Part shown: positions 28,801 to 39,100 of the stretch, in pieces
Position numbering within the stretch: the first letter of the stretch is position 1
Layout of the letters: each line of letters begins with the position of its first letter
NCBI RefSeq assembly: GCF_005885635.1
Contig: NZ_VATY01000004.1
Span: 248,001-312,000, forward strand
Origin: Maribacter algarum (ex Zhang et al. 2020)
GTDB lineage: Bacteria > Bacteroidota > Bacteroidia > Flavobacteriales > Flavobacteriaceae
DNA: 64,000 nucleotides
Reading direction: 5' to 3'
The notes under the pieces: generated by a model
Told to the model about the DNA's origin: nothing
Database searches by the model: none
Seen by the model: the letters and a program-made list of their open reading frames with translations, nothing else
Made by a program: the position numbers and the translations under genes

Positions 28801-29417
28801 ATGGACTCCTAGATGATGCAACTGTATTATCATTTAACTATATGAAATCTGTATGGATAGAGAATATTGGTGGTGGTAAGTTTGACATGCACGCTCTTCC
28901 TACGGAGGCCCAAATAGGTCCGATTTTTGGTATTCTTCCAAAATATTTAGACGATGATAACAACATTGACCTCTTGTTGGTTGGAAATGATTATGGTATG
29001 GAGGTTCAACAAGGTAGAGCCGATGCTTTAATAGGGCTGGCTTTAAGGAATTCGGGAAAAGGTGATTTTAATACAATTCCCATTGAAAAAAGCAATTTTT
29101 ATGTCCCCGGTGATGGTAAAAGTTTGGTTTCCATATCGCTAGGAAATGAAAAATCATTGATTATTGCTTCTCAGAACAACGATTCTTTACGCGTTTTCGA
29201 GCCCAAGCATAGAGATTTAGAAAAGGTATTAGCCCTGAAACCAAACGAAGTAAAAGTAATAGTTTCATTTACGGATGGAAGCAAACAAGTTTTTGAATAC
29301 TATTGGGGAAACACTTTTCAATCACAATCTAGCAGAACTTTTTCAATCAACGACGGGGCGAAAGAAGTCCTGTTTTTTGATAATTCAGGAATAGAAACAA
29401 GAAAAATCAGTTACTGA
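25830..29417 (+). CDS. VCBS/FG-GAP repeat lipoprotein with ASPIC/UnbV domain
   Basis: From the ATG at 25830, 1195 residues. A lipobox (FISGCKEK, Cys at about 25) predicts a lipoprotein. Two sets of FG-GAP/VCBS beta-propeller repeats carry calcium-type DxDxDGxxD loops, for example DVNGDGLDD, DFDLDGDLD, DFDNDGWQD and DLDNDGDLD, and later DVDNDGDLD, DFDKDGDLD and DIDNDGDMD. An ASPIC/UnbV (CRTAC1-like) domain lies between them (about 545-610, AIGATVEIYSDG and LHFGLGK). Proteins of this kind often sit beside susCD in marine flavobacteria and are thought to be surface binding proteins; the ligand is unknown. It has its own start behind a terminator and overlaps the convergent esterase gene by 11 bases at the stop codons. 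Confidence 0.9.
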   Translation: MHNKKVLSFKLLLPLVVILIFISGCKEKRPTTLFTNIDSSQSGLEFNNQLTENDSINILNNEFVYNGAGIALGDVNGDGLDDIFIAGNQVDNKLFLNKGELKFKDVSEKAKVSKPDSLMWSSGVSIIDINSDGLLDIYVCNTFRKNPYQRQNLLYINKGVDKESVPSFEEMAAAYGINDSSYSSHVQFVDFDLDGDLDLFVGVNCIEGINPTEFRPSDDDGTSKSKDVLYENIQNDSLLHPKFINVSEKAGIRYHGYSHSTIVHDFNQDGWPDFYVANDFLSNDLVYINNQDGTFTNRAGDIFKHFSLSSMGSDIADIDNNGRMDIYTTEMQPYYNKRKKLFQGPSSYSKEIFTRKYNYEYQYTRNTLQVNHGVNPETLLPIFGDIGMYAGVHETDWSWAPLFADFDNDGWQDLFITNGFPKDVTDRDFGDFRITASRLVSKEKLLAAIPEIKIPNFIFRNNGDSTFDDLTNEWGLNFGTFSSGAAYGDLDNDGDLDLVVNNINDPVLLLENNSSELQTSNHYLRLKLKGNTKNPVAIGATVEIYSDGATQKKSVLSGRGYLSQPEQTLHFGLGKQTKLDSIKISWPDNNIQKLTEVTLDTTLTISYQSNLLGIQQTPDKWDTTLMKEASSEYGLKHNVRDIDFIDFNFQRTLPHKFSQFGPSLAVGDVNNDSLDDLFVAASRNFKESWFLQQKDGSFKQQEVAYKSNAKLEEEDAGTLLFDVDNDGDLDLYIARGCGQYPKDDKYYKDILLINNGKGSFEEAANSLPDIRINSSSVKAADFDKDGDLDLFVGSRVEPFAYPTGERSYILRNESTESNISFVDVTKEVSKELASPGLICDALWTDFNGDFWPDLILASEWAPIRFFENNEGILKEITNETGISRNLGWWNSLAAADIDNDGDMDYIAGNYGRNINFQGSKEEPVRVYAKDLDQNGTIDPLISYYLRDSIGTRKEYLYHPWQDVTKQYVGIRKKFNSFGAFGASTLPEMFSDGLLDDATVLSFNYMKSVWIENIGGGKFDMHALPTEAQIGPIFGILPKYLDDDNNIDLLLVGNDYGMEVQQGRADALIGLALRNSGKGDFNTIPIEKSNFYVPGDGKSLVSISLGNEKSLIIASQNNDSLRVFEPKHRDLEKVLALKPNEVKVIVSFTDGSKQVFEYYWGNTFQSQSSRTFSINDGAKEVLFFDNSGIETRKISY

Positions 29418-30786
29418 TAAAACTGGAAGCTGGTAATCCTGCTCCATTGAATAAGTTAGGTAACGCAGTATTACTCCAAGCAAATCGGACTTTTTTAGGT
29501 TCTTTTACTTCTTTAGCTGAAAGGATTACTTTCTCATCCTTGATTTTAGCCTTAGCGACATAATAATTACCATCGGTACCTGCGACTTCAAAATGTGTGC
29601 CTTTTTTTCCTTGAAAGTTTAAACCTTCGGAATGGTCAAAACTCACTTCAACTTTGCTGCCTAAAATGTTAATTTCTTTAAATAATGGACCATATACTTC
29701 TGCCTGAAGACTTTTGTACTGTTCCTTTAAGGCAATATTGGCCAGTCGAAGTCCGACATCCTGCTTATTTGTTGGATGTATATCGTCCACAGTACAAATA
29801 TCACTAACAACCACCATGGCAGTGTTTTCGATCTTCAAAGCTCTTCTTTGAGCATCTCTAACTAAGACCCCTTGTTCTGGCTTCCCATATGTATAGGGAG
29901 CTATTTGCACATAATAAAAAGGAAAGTCATACCCCCAGTTCTTACGCCATGATGTTATCATTTTAGAAAACAATTCCTCATAACTTTCATTATTCGCTGT
30001 ATTTGATTCTCCTTGATACCATAATGCACCAGCAATTTTGAATTGTTGTAAAGGATAAATCATCGCATTATACAAAATTGAAGGTTTCACGGGGGCCCAT
30101 TTGTTTTCTCCTATTTTTTTTGCCTGTTCCCCCAGATAAGTGCTTTCTTCAAAAACCGATTCAGGAGTCCAAACCTCAGCACTTGTAGCTCCCCACCCAG
30201 TATCTATTATTCCTATCGGGATGTCCAAATCTTCCTTAAGTTTCCTAGCGAAGAAGTATCCAATTGCTGTAAAATCTTGCATTGATTCGGGAGTACATTC
30301 TTCCCAAGAACCTATTATATTGTCCTGTTTAGTTTCAGAGGTTCTCTTGGTTACACTAAAAAATCGAATATTCGGGTAGTTCGCATTTTTTATTTCTTCA
30401 GCAGCATTATCAATTCCGAGATTGGCACTCCACTCCATATTTGACTGTCCGGAACAAAGCCAAACTTCTCCAATCAAAACATTCTTTAAAATTATTTCAT
30501 TCGATTTTCCTTTCACATGAACCGTGAAGGGGCCTCCGGCATCAGGGGTTGAAACCTGAAGATTCCATTTGGTCGTTAACAGTGTGGTCACCTTATACTC
30601 CTTATCATCCCAGCTTGTGACAATGGTAACCTCTTCGTTCAAATCTCCCCAACCCCATATATGTACTTCGCTGTTTCTTTGAAGTACCATATTATCCGTA
30701 AAAATGTTTGGTAGGACTATCTCCGCATGAACAATTGTGCTAAACAGAAATGTAACAGTAGCTAGAAACCAGATTCTCTTTTTCAT
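29407..30786 (-). CDS. sialate O-acetylesterase-like SGNH hydrolase
   Basis: From the ATG at 30786, 459 residues with a signal peptide (MKKRIWFLATVTFLFSTIVHA). An N-terminal beta domain is followed by the SGNH/SASA hydrolase: GEVWLCSGQSNMEW with the nucleophilic Ser at about 115, LWYQGESNT, and the Asp-His pair in VDDIHPTNKQD. A small C-terminal beta domain ends in KKVRFAWSNTALPNLFNGAGLPASSF, typical of the family. It should remove O-acetyl groups from sialic acids or, in marine bacteria, from other acetylated polysaccharides. It starts 1 base after the sulfatase stop, so the pair is tightly coupled. Its 3' end overlaps the VCBS gene by 11 bases. Confidence 0.9.
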   Translation of the reverse strand: MKKRIWFLATVTFLFSTIVHAEIVLPNIFTDNMVLQRNSEVHIWGWGDLNEEVTIVTSWDDKEYKVTTLLTTKWNLQVSTPDAGGPFTVHVKGKSNEIILKNVLIGEVWLCSGQSNMEWSANLGIDNAAEEIKNANYPNIRFFSVTKRTSETKQDNIIGSWEECTPESMQDFTAIGYFFARKLKEDLDIPIGIIDTGWGATSAEVWTPESVFEESTYLGEQAKKIGENKWAPVKPSILYNAMIYPLQQFKIAGALWYQGESNTANNESYEELFSKMITSWRKNWGYDFPFYYVQIAPYTYGKPEQGVLVRDAQRRALKIENTAMVVVSDICTVDDIHPTNKQDVGLRLANIALKEQYKSLQAEVYGPLFKEINILGSKVEVSFDHSEGLNFQGKKGTHFEVAGTDGNYYVAKAKIKDEKVILSAKEVKEPKKVRFAWSNTALPNLFNGAGLPASSFISN

Positions 30787-30787
30787 A

Positions 30788-32272
30788 TCAATGTTCTCCC
30801 CTATGTTTGTAATCCCCAAAACGATATTTTACGGTCTTCTTAAGGGGAATATTCATGCCTTTGGTTTTTTCCAACCAATCATAAATAGCAATAGACATCG
30901 ATTTGGCAATTTCCTGTTTGTCAGGATCTGCAATTAAATTATACATTTCATCTGGGTCGTTTTTTAAATCATACAATTCGTTTCTATCCCAAATACCTTG
31001 AAATTTCATGTATTTATATTGATCCGTTCGCATACCAAAAACCGTTGGGGTCATCGGAAAATCATATTCCCAGTAATATTCATAGAAAACCTCCTTTCGT
31101 GAGGGAGCATTTGTATCTCCTGTCAAAATCGGAATAAAAGAAACTCCTGGCATATTATCAGGTTGTTTCACGCCAGCTTCAGCTAAGACTGTTGGTCCAA
31201 TATCAATATTCTGTACCATTTGCTCAGGAGTTATCCCACCTTCAAATAATTCTGGACATCGCACTAATAATGGAACTTTCACAGATTCTTCATAAAAATG
31301 GCGTTTATCGATTAGTCCGTGCTCTCCCCAGCTAAAACCATTGTCGCCCATGTAAATCACCAATGTCGATTCATCAAGACCTTCTTTTTTCAAATATTCC
31401 ATCACGGTGCCAACACTTTCATCAACACCTAAAAGGGTTTCACAGTAGTCAACAACCATTTCATGAATATCACGATTATCATGGTACATATAATCAACCC
31501 CGTGCCAACTGATACGCTGGTCTGCAACCCATTGTGGCCATTTTAAATCGCGATATGCTCCCGTTTTTGTTTGATCATAAGTAGCTGGCAATTCGATACG
31601 TTTCCCCTTGTATTTGCCTTTATGACGTCGCGCAGGCTTAAAACCTGCATGTACCGCTTTATGAGATAAGTACATAAAAAAAGGCTTCTTCTTATCACGA
31701 TTGTCCAACCAATCCACGGCATGCTCCGTCAGTAAATCAGTTATATAAGTTGAGTCCTGATATTTTGTTCTTTTACCATTAATGTTTAACGTGGGATTAT
31801 AATATACTCCTTGACCAGGAAAACTTTCCCAATGGGTAAACCCTGGTTGGGGTTCATCACCATGATCTCCCATATGCCATTTTCCGAAGAATCCGGTTTG
31901 ATAACCTACCTTTTCCAGGTACTGAGGAAAGTAGGTCAAATTACCAGGGTCAGGTGCCTGATTGTCCACAATAGTATGTGAATGCGAAAACTGTCCGGTA
32001 AGGATGGAAGCCCTACTTGGCGAACATAGCGAAGTAGTTACAAAAGTATTGGGCAAATAAGCTCCTTCGGCAGCTAGCTTATCCATATTCGGAGTCTCCA
32101 ACCAAGGTACTTTCCCAGTAAAGCCCATATAATCAAAACGGTGATCGTCAGTTAGAATAAAAATTACATTTCTGGGTTTCTTTTTCTTTAAAAGTTCAGG
32201 TTCTGTGTTTCCGTAGGCATTCCCTAAGACAAGACAAAAAAAGAAAAGGACCGTGGTTTTTAGGATTCTCAT
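30788..32272 (-). CDS. formylglycine-dependent sulfatase (S1 family type)
   Basis: The 494-residue enzyme has a signal peptide (MRILKTTVLFFFCLVLGNAYG). The active-site signature is SLCSPSRASILTGQ with Cys83 in the C-x-P-x-R motif that is converted to formylglycine. Metal ligands appear as LTDDHRFD (42-43) and the later YMGDNGFSWGEHG. Other family stretches: GFFGKWHMGDHG and YLSHKAVH. It hydrolyses sulfate esters, probably of a sulfated algal polysaccharide or glycosaminoglycan; subfamily and substrate cannot be set by eye. Maturation needs an anSME-type enzyme not present in this window. It is immediately upstream of, and coupled to, the acetylesterase gene. Confidence 0.93.
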   Translation of the reverse strand: MRILKTTVLFFFCLVLGNAYGNTEPELLKKKKPRNVIFILTDDHRFDYMGFTGKVPWLETPNMDKLAAEGAYLPNTFVTTSLCSPSRASILTGQFSHSHTIVDNQAPDPGNLTYFPQYLEKVGYQTGFFGKWHMGDHGDEPQPGFTHWESFPGQGVYYNPTLNINGKRTKYQDSTYITDLLTEHAVDWLDNRDKKKPFFMYLSHKAVHAGFKPARRHKGKYKGKRIELPATYDQTKTGAYRDLKWPQWVADQRISWHGVDYMYHDNRDIHEMVVDYCETLLGVDESVGTVMEYLKKEGLDESTLVIYMGDNGFSWGEHGLIDKRHFYEESVKVPLLVRCPELFEGGITPEQMVQNIDIGPTVLAEAGVKQPDNMPGVSFIPILTGDTNAPSRKEVFYEYYWEYDFPMTPTVFGMRTDQYKYMKFQGIWDRNELYDLKNDPDEMYNLIADPDKQEIAKSMSIAIYDWLEKTKGMNIPLKKTVKYRFGDYKHRGEH

Positions 32273-32385
32273 AACTATTGATTTTTGCGACTTTAGGTTT
32301 TGTTGAAAATACTAAAAAAGCAATGAAATGAACAGTTTATTTCTAACAGAACACGAAGAATCTGTATCAATTACCATATTAGAAA

Positions 32386-33105
32386 TCAATCCTTTCGTTC
32401 TTGTCTCATAAACCAATCATACAGCTCCTCCGTCTTGTATGCTTGTATCCAAGAATTATGACCCACCCCAGGGTATCGGGTAAACTTTACATCATATCCC
32501 ATTCCCTTTAATCTATTCACCATGGTCTCTGATTCAGAGATAGGAATAGATTCGTCTTCTTCCCCATGAAAAACCCAAATTGGCATATTTTTATCAATCC
32601 AAGCTGCATACGGAAGGGGCGTCATACCGCATATAACAGCCATAGCTGCAAATTTTTCAGGATACTGCACGGCCATCTCCCAAGCGGCTCCTCCCCCTCT
32701 ACTTAATCCTGTTAAATAAATTCTCTTTTTATCTACTCGATTATTCTCAACAACACTGTCCAATAATTGATTCAAAGCACGTGTATTCCACCATTTTTTT
32801 TGATATGGGTTTTGGGGAGCAAGAATCAAGAAAGGAAATTGCTTTCCTTCCACAATCATTTTAGGAGGACCGTTTCGCTTTATTTCCGTCAAGTCTTTAC
32901 CAGATTCTCCACCTCCATGAAGAAACAAAAGAATAGGGAATTCCCTTTCAGTTTCTTTTTCATAATCCTCAGGAAAGTAGAGGTAATATGCTAATTTTTC
33001 AGTTGTCACAGTTTCCAATTCTGCATCAATCAAATTGGGTTTTGATTGAGCTGCACAGCTCTGAAAAAGCACTACAACGCACAATGTACAAAGGTATTTC
33101 TTCAT
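32386..33105 (-). CDS. alpha/beta hydrolase lipoprotein (dienelactone hydrolase / prolyl-oligopeptidase-like esterase)
   Basis: The 239-residue protein has a lipobox with Cys17 (VLFQSCAAQ), so it is probably an anchored lipoprotein. The alpha/beta-hydrolase fold is seen in LLFLHGGGESG (oxyanion loop), YLTGLSRGGGAAW with nucleophile Ser135, the Asp in GEEDESIP and the His in GVGHNSW. The family includes carbohydrate esterases and PHB-depolymerase-like enzymes; the substrate is unknown. It lies on the same strand as, and 113 bases upstream of, the sulfatase gene, and may join the esterase-sulfatase group. Confidence 0.85.
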   Translation of the reverse strand: MKKYLCTLCVVVLFQSCAAQSKPNLIDAELETVTTEKLAYYLYFPEDYEKETEREFPILLFLHGGGESGKDLTEIKRNGPPKMIVEGKQFPFLILAPQNPYQKKWWNTRALNQLLDSVVENNRVDKKRIYLTGLSRGGGAAWEMAVQYPEKFAAMAVICGMTPLPYAAWIDKNMPIWVFHGEEDESIPISESETMVNRLKGMGYDVKFTRYPGVGHNSWIQAYKTEELYDWFMRQERKD

Positions 33106-33140
33106 TTATATGGACAAATCATTTTAAAAAATCAAGATAC

Positions 33141-33169
33141 AAAAAAAGGCACCCGATTGGATGCCTTTT
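33141..33169 (-). terminator. intrinsic terminator after the giant repeat-protein gene
   Basis: AAAAGGCA (33144-33151) pairs with TGCCTTTT (33162-33169), with two further G-C pairs in the loop region. On the minus strand the stem runs into seven T. It ends the transcript of the 8.5-kb gene before the hydrolase gene. Confidence 0.8.
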
Positions 33170-33188
33170 CATTTATGTATTTTTTAGT

Positions 33189-36100
33189 TTATCGGTATAA
33201 GGTGAAGTGCCCCACATAACGTATTTTACTTTTGTCATTGGCATTCACCACATACCAATAGTCTCCTGTTGGAAGTTCGGTACCTTCATACTTGCCATCC
33301 CATTTGGCAACTTGATCCAAAATCGCAACAACTCTTCCATATCGGTCATAAATTTTGACTTCGATATTCGGGAAGAACTCACGATTATTAGGAGCCCAGA
33401 AGTCATTGTTATTATCCCCGTCTGGGGTAAAGAAATTCGGAATATCCAACATTCCAGTGAATTCAAAAGGGATAGCAATCATAGCTACGCAACCACCTTC
33501 ATCATGTACTTCTATGTTGACTACACCATTTTCATTCTGAGTATAAACAGTTTCGGTACCTGTTGACTCTCCCTGGAAGAAATACTCATAGTTTCCAAAT
33601 CCGCCTTCAGCTAGCGCTGTGACCTCATTTGGGCCTGTTTTCTCCGCAGTCAATGTCAATGGTTCATATACCTCCGTTGTAAACGTAACTGAATTGGTAC
33701 ATCCATTTTGGTGATAGATATAAACAACATGATCTCCCGCTGGTAAATCTCCCCAAGAAGTTTGTGTGCCTGCATTAGAACTTATCGCGTCTGTTGGATC
33801 AGCAGGGTCTAGTGCAAACAACAAATCTGGAAGCAGACTTGTATCCAACATCGTTACTGTAGCCGTGCTATTCGGGAAGATTCCTTCGCAACCATACACT
33901 ACCTCAGGTGATGCTGTTAAATCAACACCAATTTCAATTGGGATTATAATATCCGTAGAACAATCATTAGCATCTCTAATAAAGACGATATAAGATTCTC
34001 CACCTATTAAATTATCAAAATACAGGTTATCATTTCGAACAAACACTTCGCTTCCGTCGGAGTTTGGACCAACCAATCGTGTTTCATAATATGTTGCAAA
34101 TGTAGAAGTATCGACAAATGGTGTACCTCCAACCACATTTATTTGGGCCGTGCCATCGGCAAAACCAATACATGTTTCTGGGGTCACATCCACCAAATTG
34201 GCAGTTACCACCTCAGGTTCTGTTACCTCAACAGTAGTTCTTTCAAAACATCCATTTTCATCTTGAATTAAGACTTCATAGCTACCAGCGGCTAGCTCAT
34301 CAAAGGTATAGATACCTGGTGTTGTCACTTCACTAAAGAACTCATTAAAGTTAGGGGCAATTGCAAATTGTATTAATCCCACCCCGCCACTCGTAACTTC
34401 AATTGTAATTTGACCATCAGCAGTACCATTACACGTTGTGGGTGTTGCCGTCGGTGTAAAAAGAATAGGTTCAGGACGTAACACTTCAAACGGTCCGGCG
34501 ACATCATCACAAGTTGCTCCACTTGTCACTCCAATCCAATAATCACTTCCAGCAGGGATACCTTCAAAAGTTCCTATGGGTTGAGGACCTCTAAATACGG
34601 TAGCCGTACCGGGATTATAACCATCAGTTGGCTGACCGATATACAAGGTGAACATTTCACCTCCTACACCTCCATTGATAAAGGATTCAATTCGTCCATC
34701 TAATTCCGAGGCACAAGAAATATCATCTACAGGAGAGTTTGGCAGTATTTGTATACCTAAAGCATCTGTCAAGGTGATACCATTTGTATTTACTGGCAAA
34801 CAAGTATTTGCTGAATTTTTCTTGCGAACCTCATACTGGTAGCTAATTCCTGTTGGGCTTCCTGGCACATCGAAGAACACCTCCGTTACTCCAACACCCA
34901 TATCTATCCAAGGATCCGTAAGCGGGTCAGGAGTAGGTATTTGACGATATTCGTATTCGAAGCTAGATAATGGATCGTGGTTGTCAATAAACAAACGGAT
35001 TTGACCATTTCCGCCACAACCAGGTACACGTGTCTGTGCTAACCTCGGTTCGATTGGTGGTGGTGGATCTACATAATAAGGTACTGTAACAAATGCACAA
35101 TCAAAGCTAGAAGTAACTTCAATTGCATACCATCCTTCGCTTATAAATCCGCCAGTTGCGCCAATAAAGGTGGGTGTGTTTTGCAATCCACTTGAAGAAG
35201 CGATATCAGTATTATCATTAGAATTTAGGTAAAGTAATCGGTAAGTGTATCCCGCACCAGGGAAACCTCCACTCGCTCCAGCGGTTGCCGTTGTTGCGTC
35301 ACCAGTTGTTGGGTCGAAAGCCTCTAGAATAGCATTGTTACCATTAGGACATTGCAAAGCCAAAGGTTCACGAATACCTGCATCAATTTGCGGAACTTCA
35401 ACAAGTTCGATATCAAAAGTGTTTGGACATCCTTCAACATCTCGAATTTCAACTTGATAGAATCCAAACGAAAGACCCGTAAATTGATGACTTGCGCCAT
35501 ACGCAACAATTTCGGTGTAAGCGGCAATACCATCAGGACTTTGTAAAAGACGATATTCATAAGCTGAAGTATCCCAGCCACCAACGCCGGTCGCTTCTAT
35601 GATTCCGGTATTGTTATTACAACTTACATTGCCAACCTCAGCAGCTGTTACTGCCAATGCTCCATTCGGCGTACGTATTGTTGCAATGTTACTTTCGGCC
35701 GAACAGAAAGGAGTTGCGGTCGAAGTTACTTCAACAAAGAAATTACCACCCGGCAGACCCGTAATAGTTTCTGGGTTGTTAGCTGTATCTAAGTTACCAG
35801 TCGCCAAAGGAGTCGTTTTACCTGAATCATTGCCACTATATACGGTATATGAGTAAAGACCGGTATAGTCTGTAACCTCAATTGACAATTCTCCATCACT
35901 AGCACCGAAACAACCAATAGGTTCAACTTCAGCAATAACGACTGTGGGTTCAATTGGTTCAACAACTGTATGAACAGGCATAGGGTAGGCACATCCGCCA
36001 GGCAAATTATCCTGAACTTCAAAAAGGTAATCTCCAGATGCCGGTAAGAATACATCCACAAAATTATCGCCTGGATTATTCGTAACTGGAGCAACCGAAG

Positions 36101-39100
36101 TTGCCGACACAGTTAAAACTGTAAAGTCGGTTGTTCCAATAACTTCAATACGAACACGCTCATCATCCCTACAGTTGAGTGGGTCGATTTGAATAATGGA
36201 CGGAACAACATCCATAGGTGGGTTTATCGTTACATTAGCCGTAGCCTGACAACCATTATCATCTATGGAATACACTGTAATGTTTTGTACACTTCCATTA
36301 TCTACAATCTCGAAAGTCGGGCTTGTTTGGTAATTCTCAAAACCAGTAATACTATAACGGTAGTTTCCTGCCGTTCCTGGGCTTGTGATGGTCGTTGTTA
36401 TAATTGTAGAACTGAACCTATTCGCTCCTACCACACAAGTAAAATCTGGGGCAGTTGCATCGATAGTATAAACCACTGGTTCTGTAATATTTATCATTCC
36501 AGATAAAGCAATACAATTCCGATCCGTAACTACTTCCACCTCGTAACTTCCTGGTGCAAGTCCTGGAAATGAACCAGAAGCATTATTTGAAATCAAAGCT
36601 CTTGTTGCGAAATCTAGTAGACGATAGTCAATTGGTGAATCGACATCGGTTCCCGCTTGTAGCGTAATGTCTATACTCCCATCATCATCTGCATTACATG
36701 TTACATTTTGAACATCTGGTGGTAAAATCACCGGTGGCGTCGCTGCATCTAGGTCAATATTGTCAACTAAGAAGGTACAATTTGCAACTCCATCAGTTAC
36801 TAATCTATCAGTTACAACTACTTGGTAACTACCTGGAGTGATTCCTGTAAACACACCGTTACCTGTTATGTTTGTAAGATTAAGTACAACGGGATTTGCT
36901 AAATAATCTGTCCCTGTTAACGCGTAGTCAAAATTATTACTGCCTCCATTCGGAATAATAGTAATCTCTCCATCGGCATTGTTACAAGATGGTTCGGTGG
37001 AAAAGCCTCCAGAGGCGGATAAAAATTCAAATACTTCTGCCGTTCCTTGACTATCGCAACCATTTGCATCGACAACATCGACTATGTAGCTACCAGGAGT
37101 AGTTACGGTATAGGTATATTCCCATGCAGTTCCTCCGCCATTCAATACAGGAAACTGCGTGTCACCCCCCAAAGTAAATCGTGGCGTGTCAACACTGGAT
37201 GGAACACTTACAATGATATCAAACGTTGGCGATGCTACCGCACATTGATTGTCTACAACAAATGTAGGTGCAGGTAACGCAGGATCTAAAGGAATGATTT
37301 CCGCAATCGCAAATGAAGTACATCCTAAAGCATCTTGTACATATACGTCATAGTTACCTGCTGCCCCGAAAAAGGTGGTAGTAGGACTAAAATCTCCTGG
37401 AGTTGGGGGAGTTCCCACGGACATAAAGGCAAACAAATACGGTCCGCCGCCGCCGCCATTTCCTTGTACAGTAAATGAACCATCAGCAGTACAATTGGCA
37501 GGGTTTGTTGAAAGAATATCAATAGAAGGTAAATTTTGAACAATCGTGACCGGAGCTGCATCTGTACAGTTATCCGTAAGATCAGTTACAATGATCTGAT
37601 AATTCCCTGGAAGTGTTTCGTGCGTACCAGAATGTGTAGGCGAAACGTTCGTTGGAGACTCCAATGTAATTCGTGCTCCAGTATCAGTGTTTAACAATTC
37701 GATTACCAAATCACTACTTGGCGCAAAACCATTGACATCATAAGTTATTTGTCCGAAACGATTGGCATCACAAAATCCCGGGGTTGTGCTTGCTGTTACA
37801 TCTAATGTCGTTGGTCCGTCAACCGGTGGAATTTCATCAAGATAAACGCATCCAGTAGCCGTGTCTGTAACCTCAACAGTATAGGTAACTCCAAATTGTA
37901 AGCCCGTGAATGTATGTCTTCTAGGCGGGCTGTTCGGAGCAACCGGAGCCGCTGGGTCGTTTTCCAAACGAATCAGAAAGGGTCCAACTCCACCGAAAAT
38001 CTCAACGGTATTCGTAAAACCGGTAACGCTACAGACTGGAGTAACAGGGTCAGGAACCACATCAACTGTAGTTTGAACAACAGTGACTGTATCGGTATCC
38101 CTACATCCTAATGCATCAATCGTCACAATGGTATAAATACCCGGTTCTAAATTGCCAAAATTGGCCGTCGTGCTAGCCGTTGGTCCCGTTCTTGTAAGTT
38201 CAATTCCGAATTCATCTTCCAATATATAGGTAAAATCCGCACTACCTCCTGTTACTCCAGTAACGTCAATAGAACCTTCTACTGTACCCGTTGTACAAAC
38301 TGCCAAATTAGGCACTACTGTGGCATCAGGTGCTGCAGTTCCATCCAACGGAATCAGCTCGGAACCTGTTACTTGACAACCTCTCGCATCACGAATGATA
38401 TAATTATAGGTTTGGCCAGCGTTCAAATTTGAGAAAGTAGCCTGTGTTCCAAATGCGCCTCCTTCAAAACTAATTTCGTAAGGTGGTATACCACTTGTAG
38501 CATCAGGAATAATAGTCATAATACCATTATTAGTCTGACCACAACTAGCAGGAACGACATTTACGGTAGCTGGGTCCAAAGATACTGGGGGATCTAGGAC
38601 TATTGGCGTTGATTCTGCTATACATCCTTCGTTATCAGATACTCTAAAAATATAGGTCCCGTCAACATTGGTATTGTACAGAAAGTTATTTGTCGTAAAG
38701 GCAACTGGTGCAGCAAAACTTCCTCCATTATCTGAACTAACTTCGTAAAATTTTGGATTAGGATTTGACAAATACCCCCCCGTAACCTGAACTCGAATTT
38801 GCCCATCAGCTCCACCACAAGGTATTGCCGTTTCTATGCTAGTATTTACCCTCAATTGAGGTCTCACCGTTACGTTAATAGTATCACTGCAATTATTACC
38901 ATCAACAACTTCAATGGAGTAGTTGCCTGGACTAAGATTTGTAAAAGTGTTACTTGCTTGTAATGTTCCTCCATTAATTCTGTATTGATGTGTTCCAATA
39001 GCTGCAGAGCCCGCGGTCGACGTTACTACCATAGTAGCTCCTGTTCCGGGAACATAACAGAAATCAGAAGATACAGCGTCCAATGCGATTGTCGGAGAAT

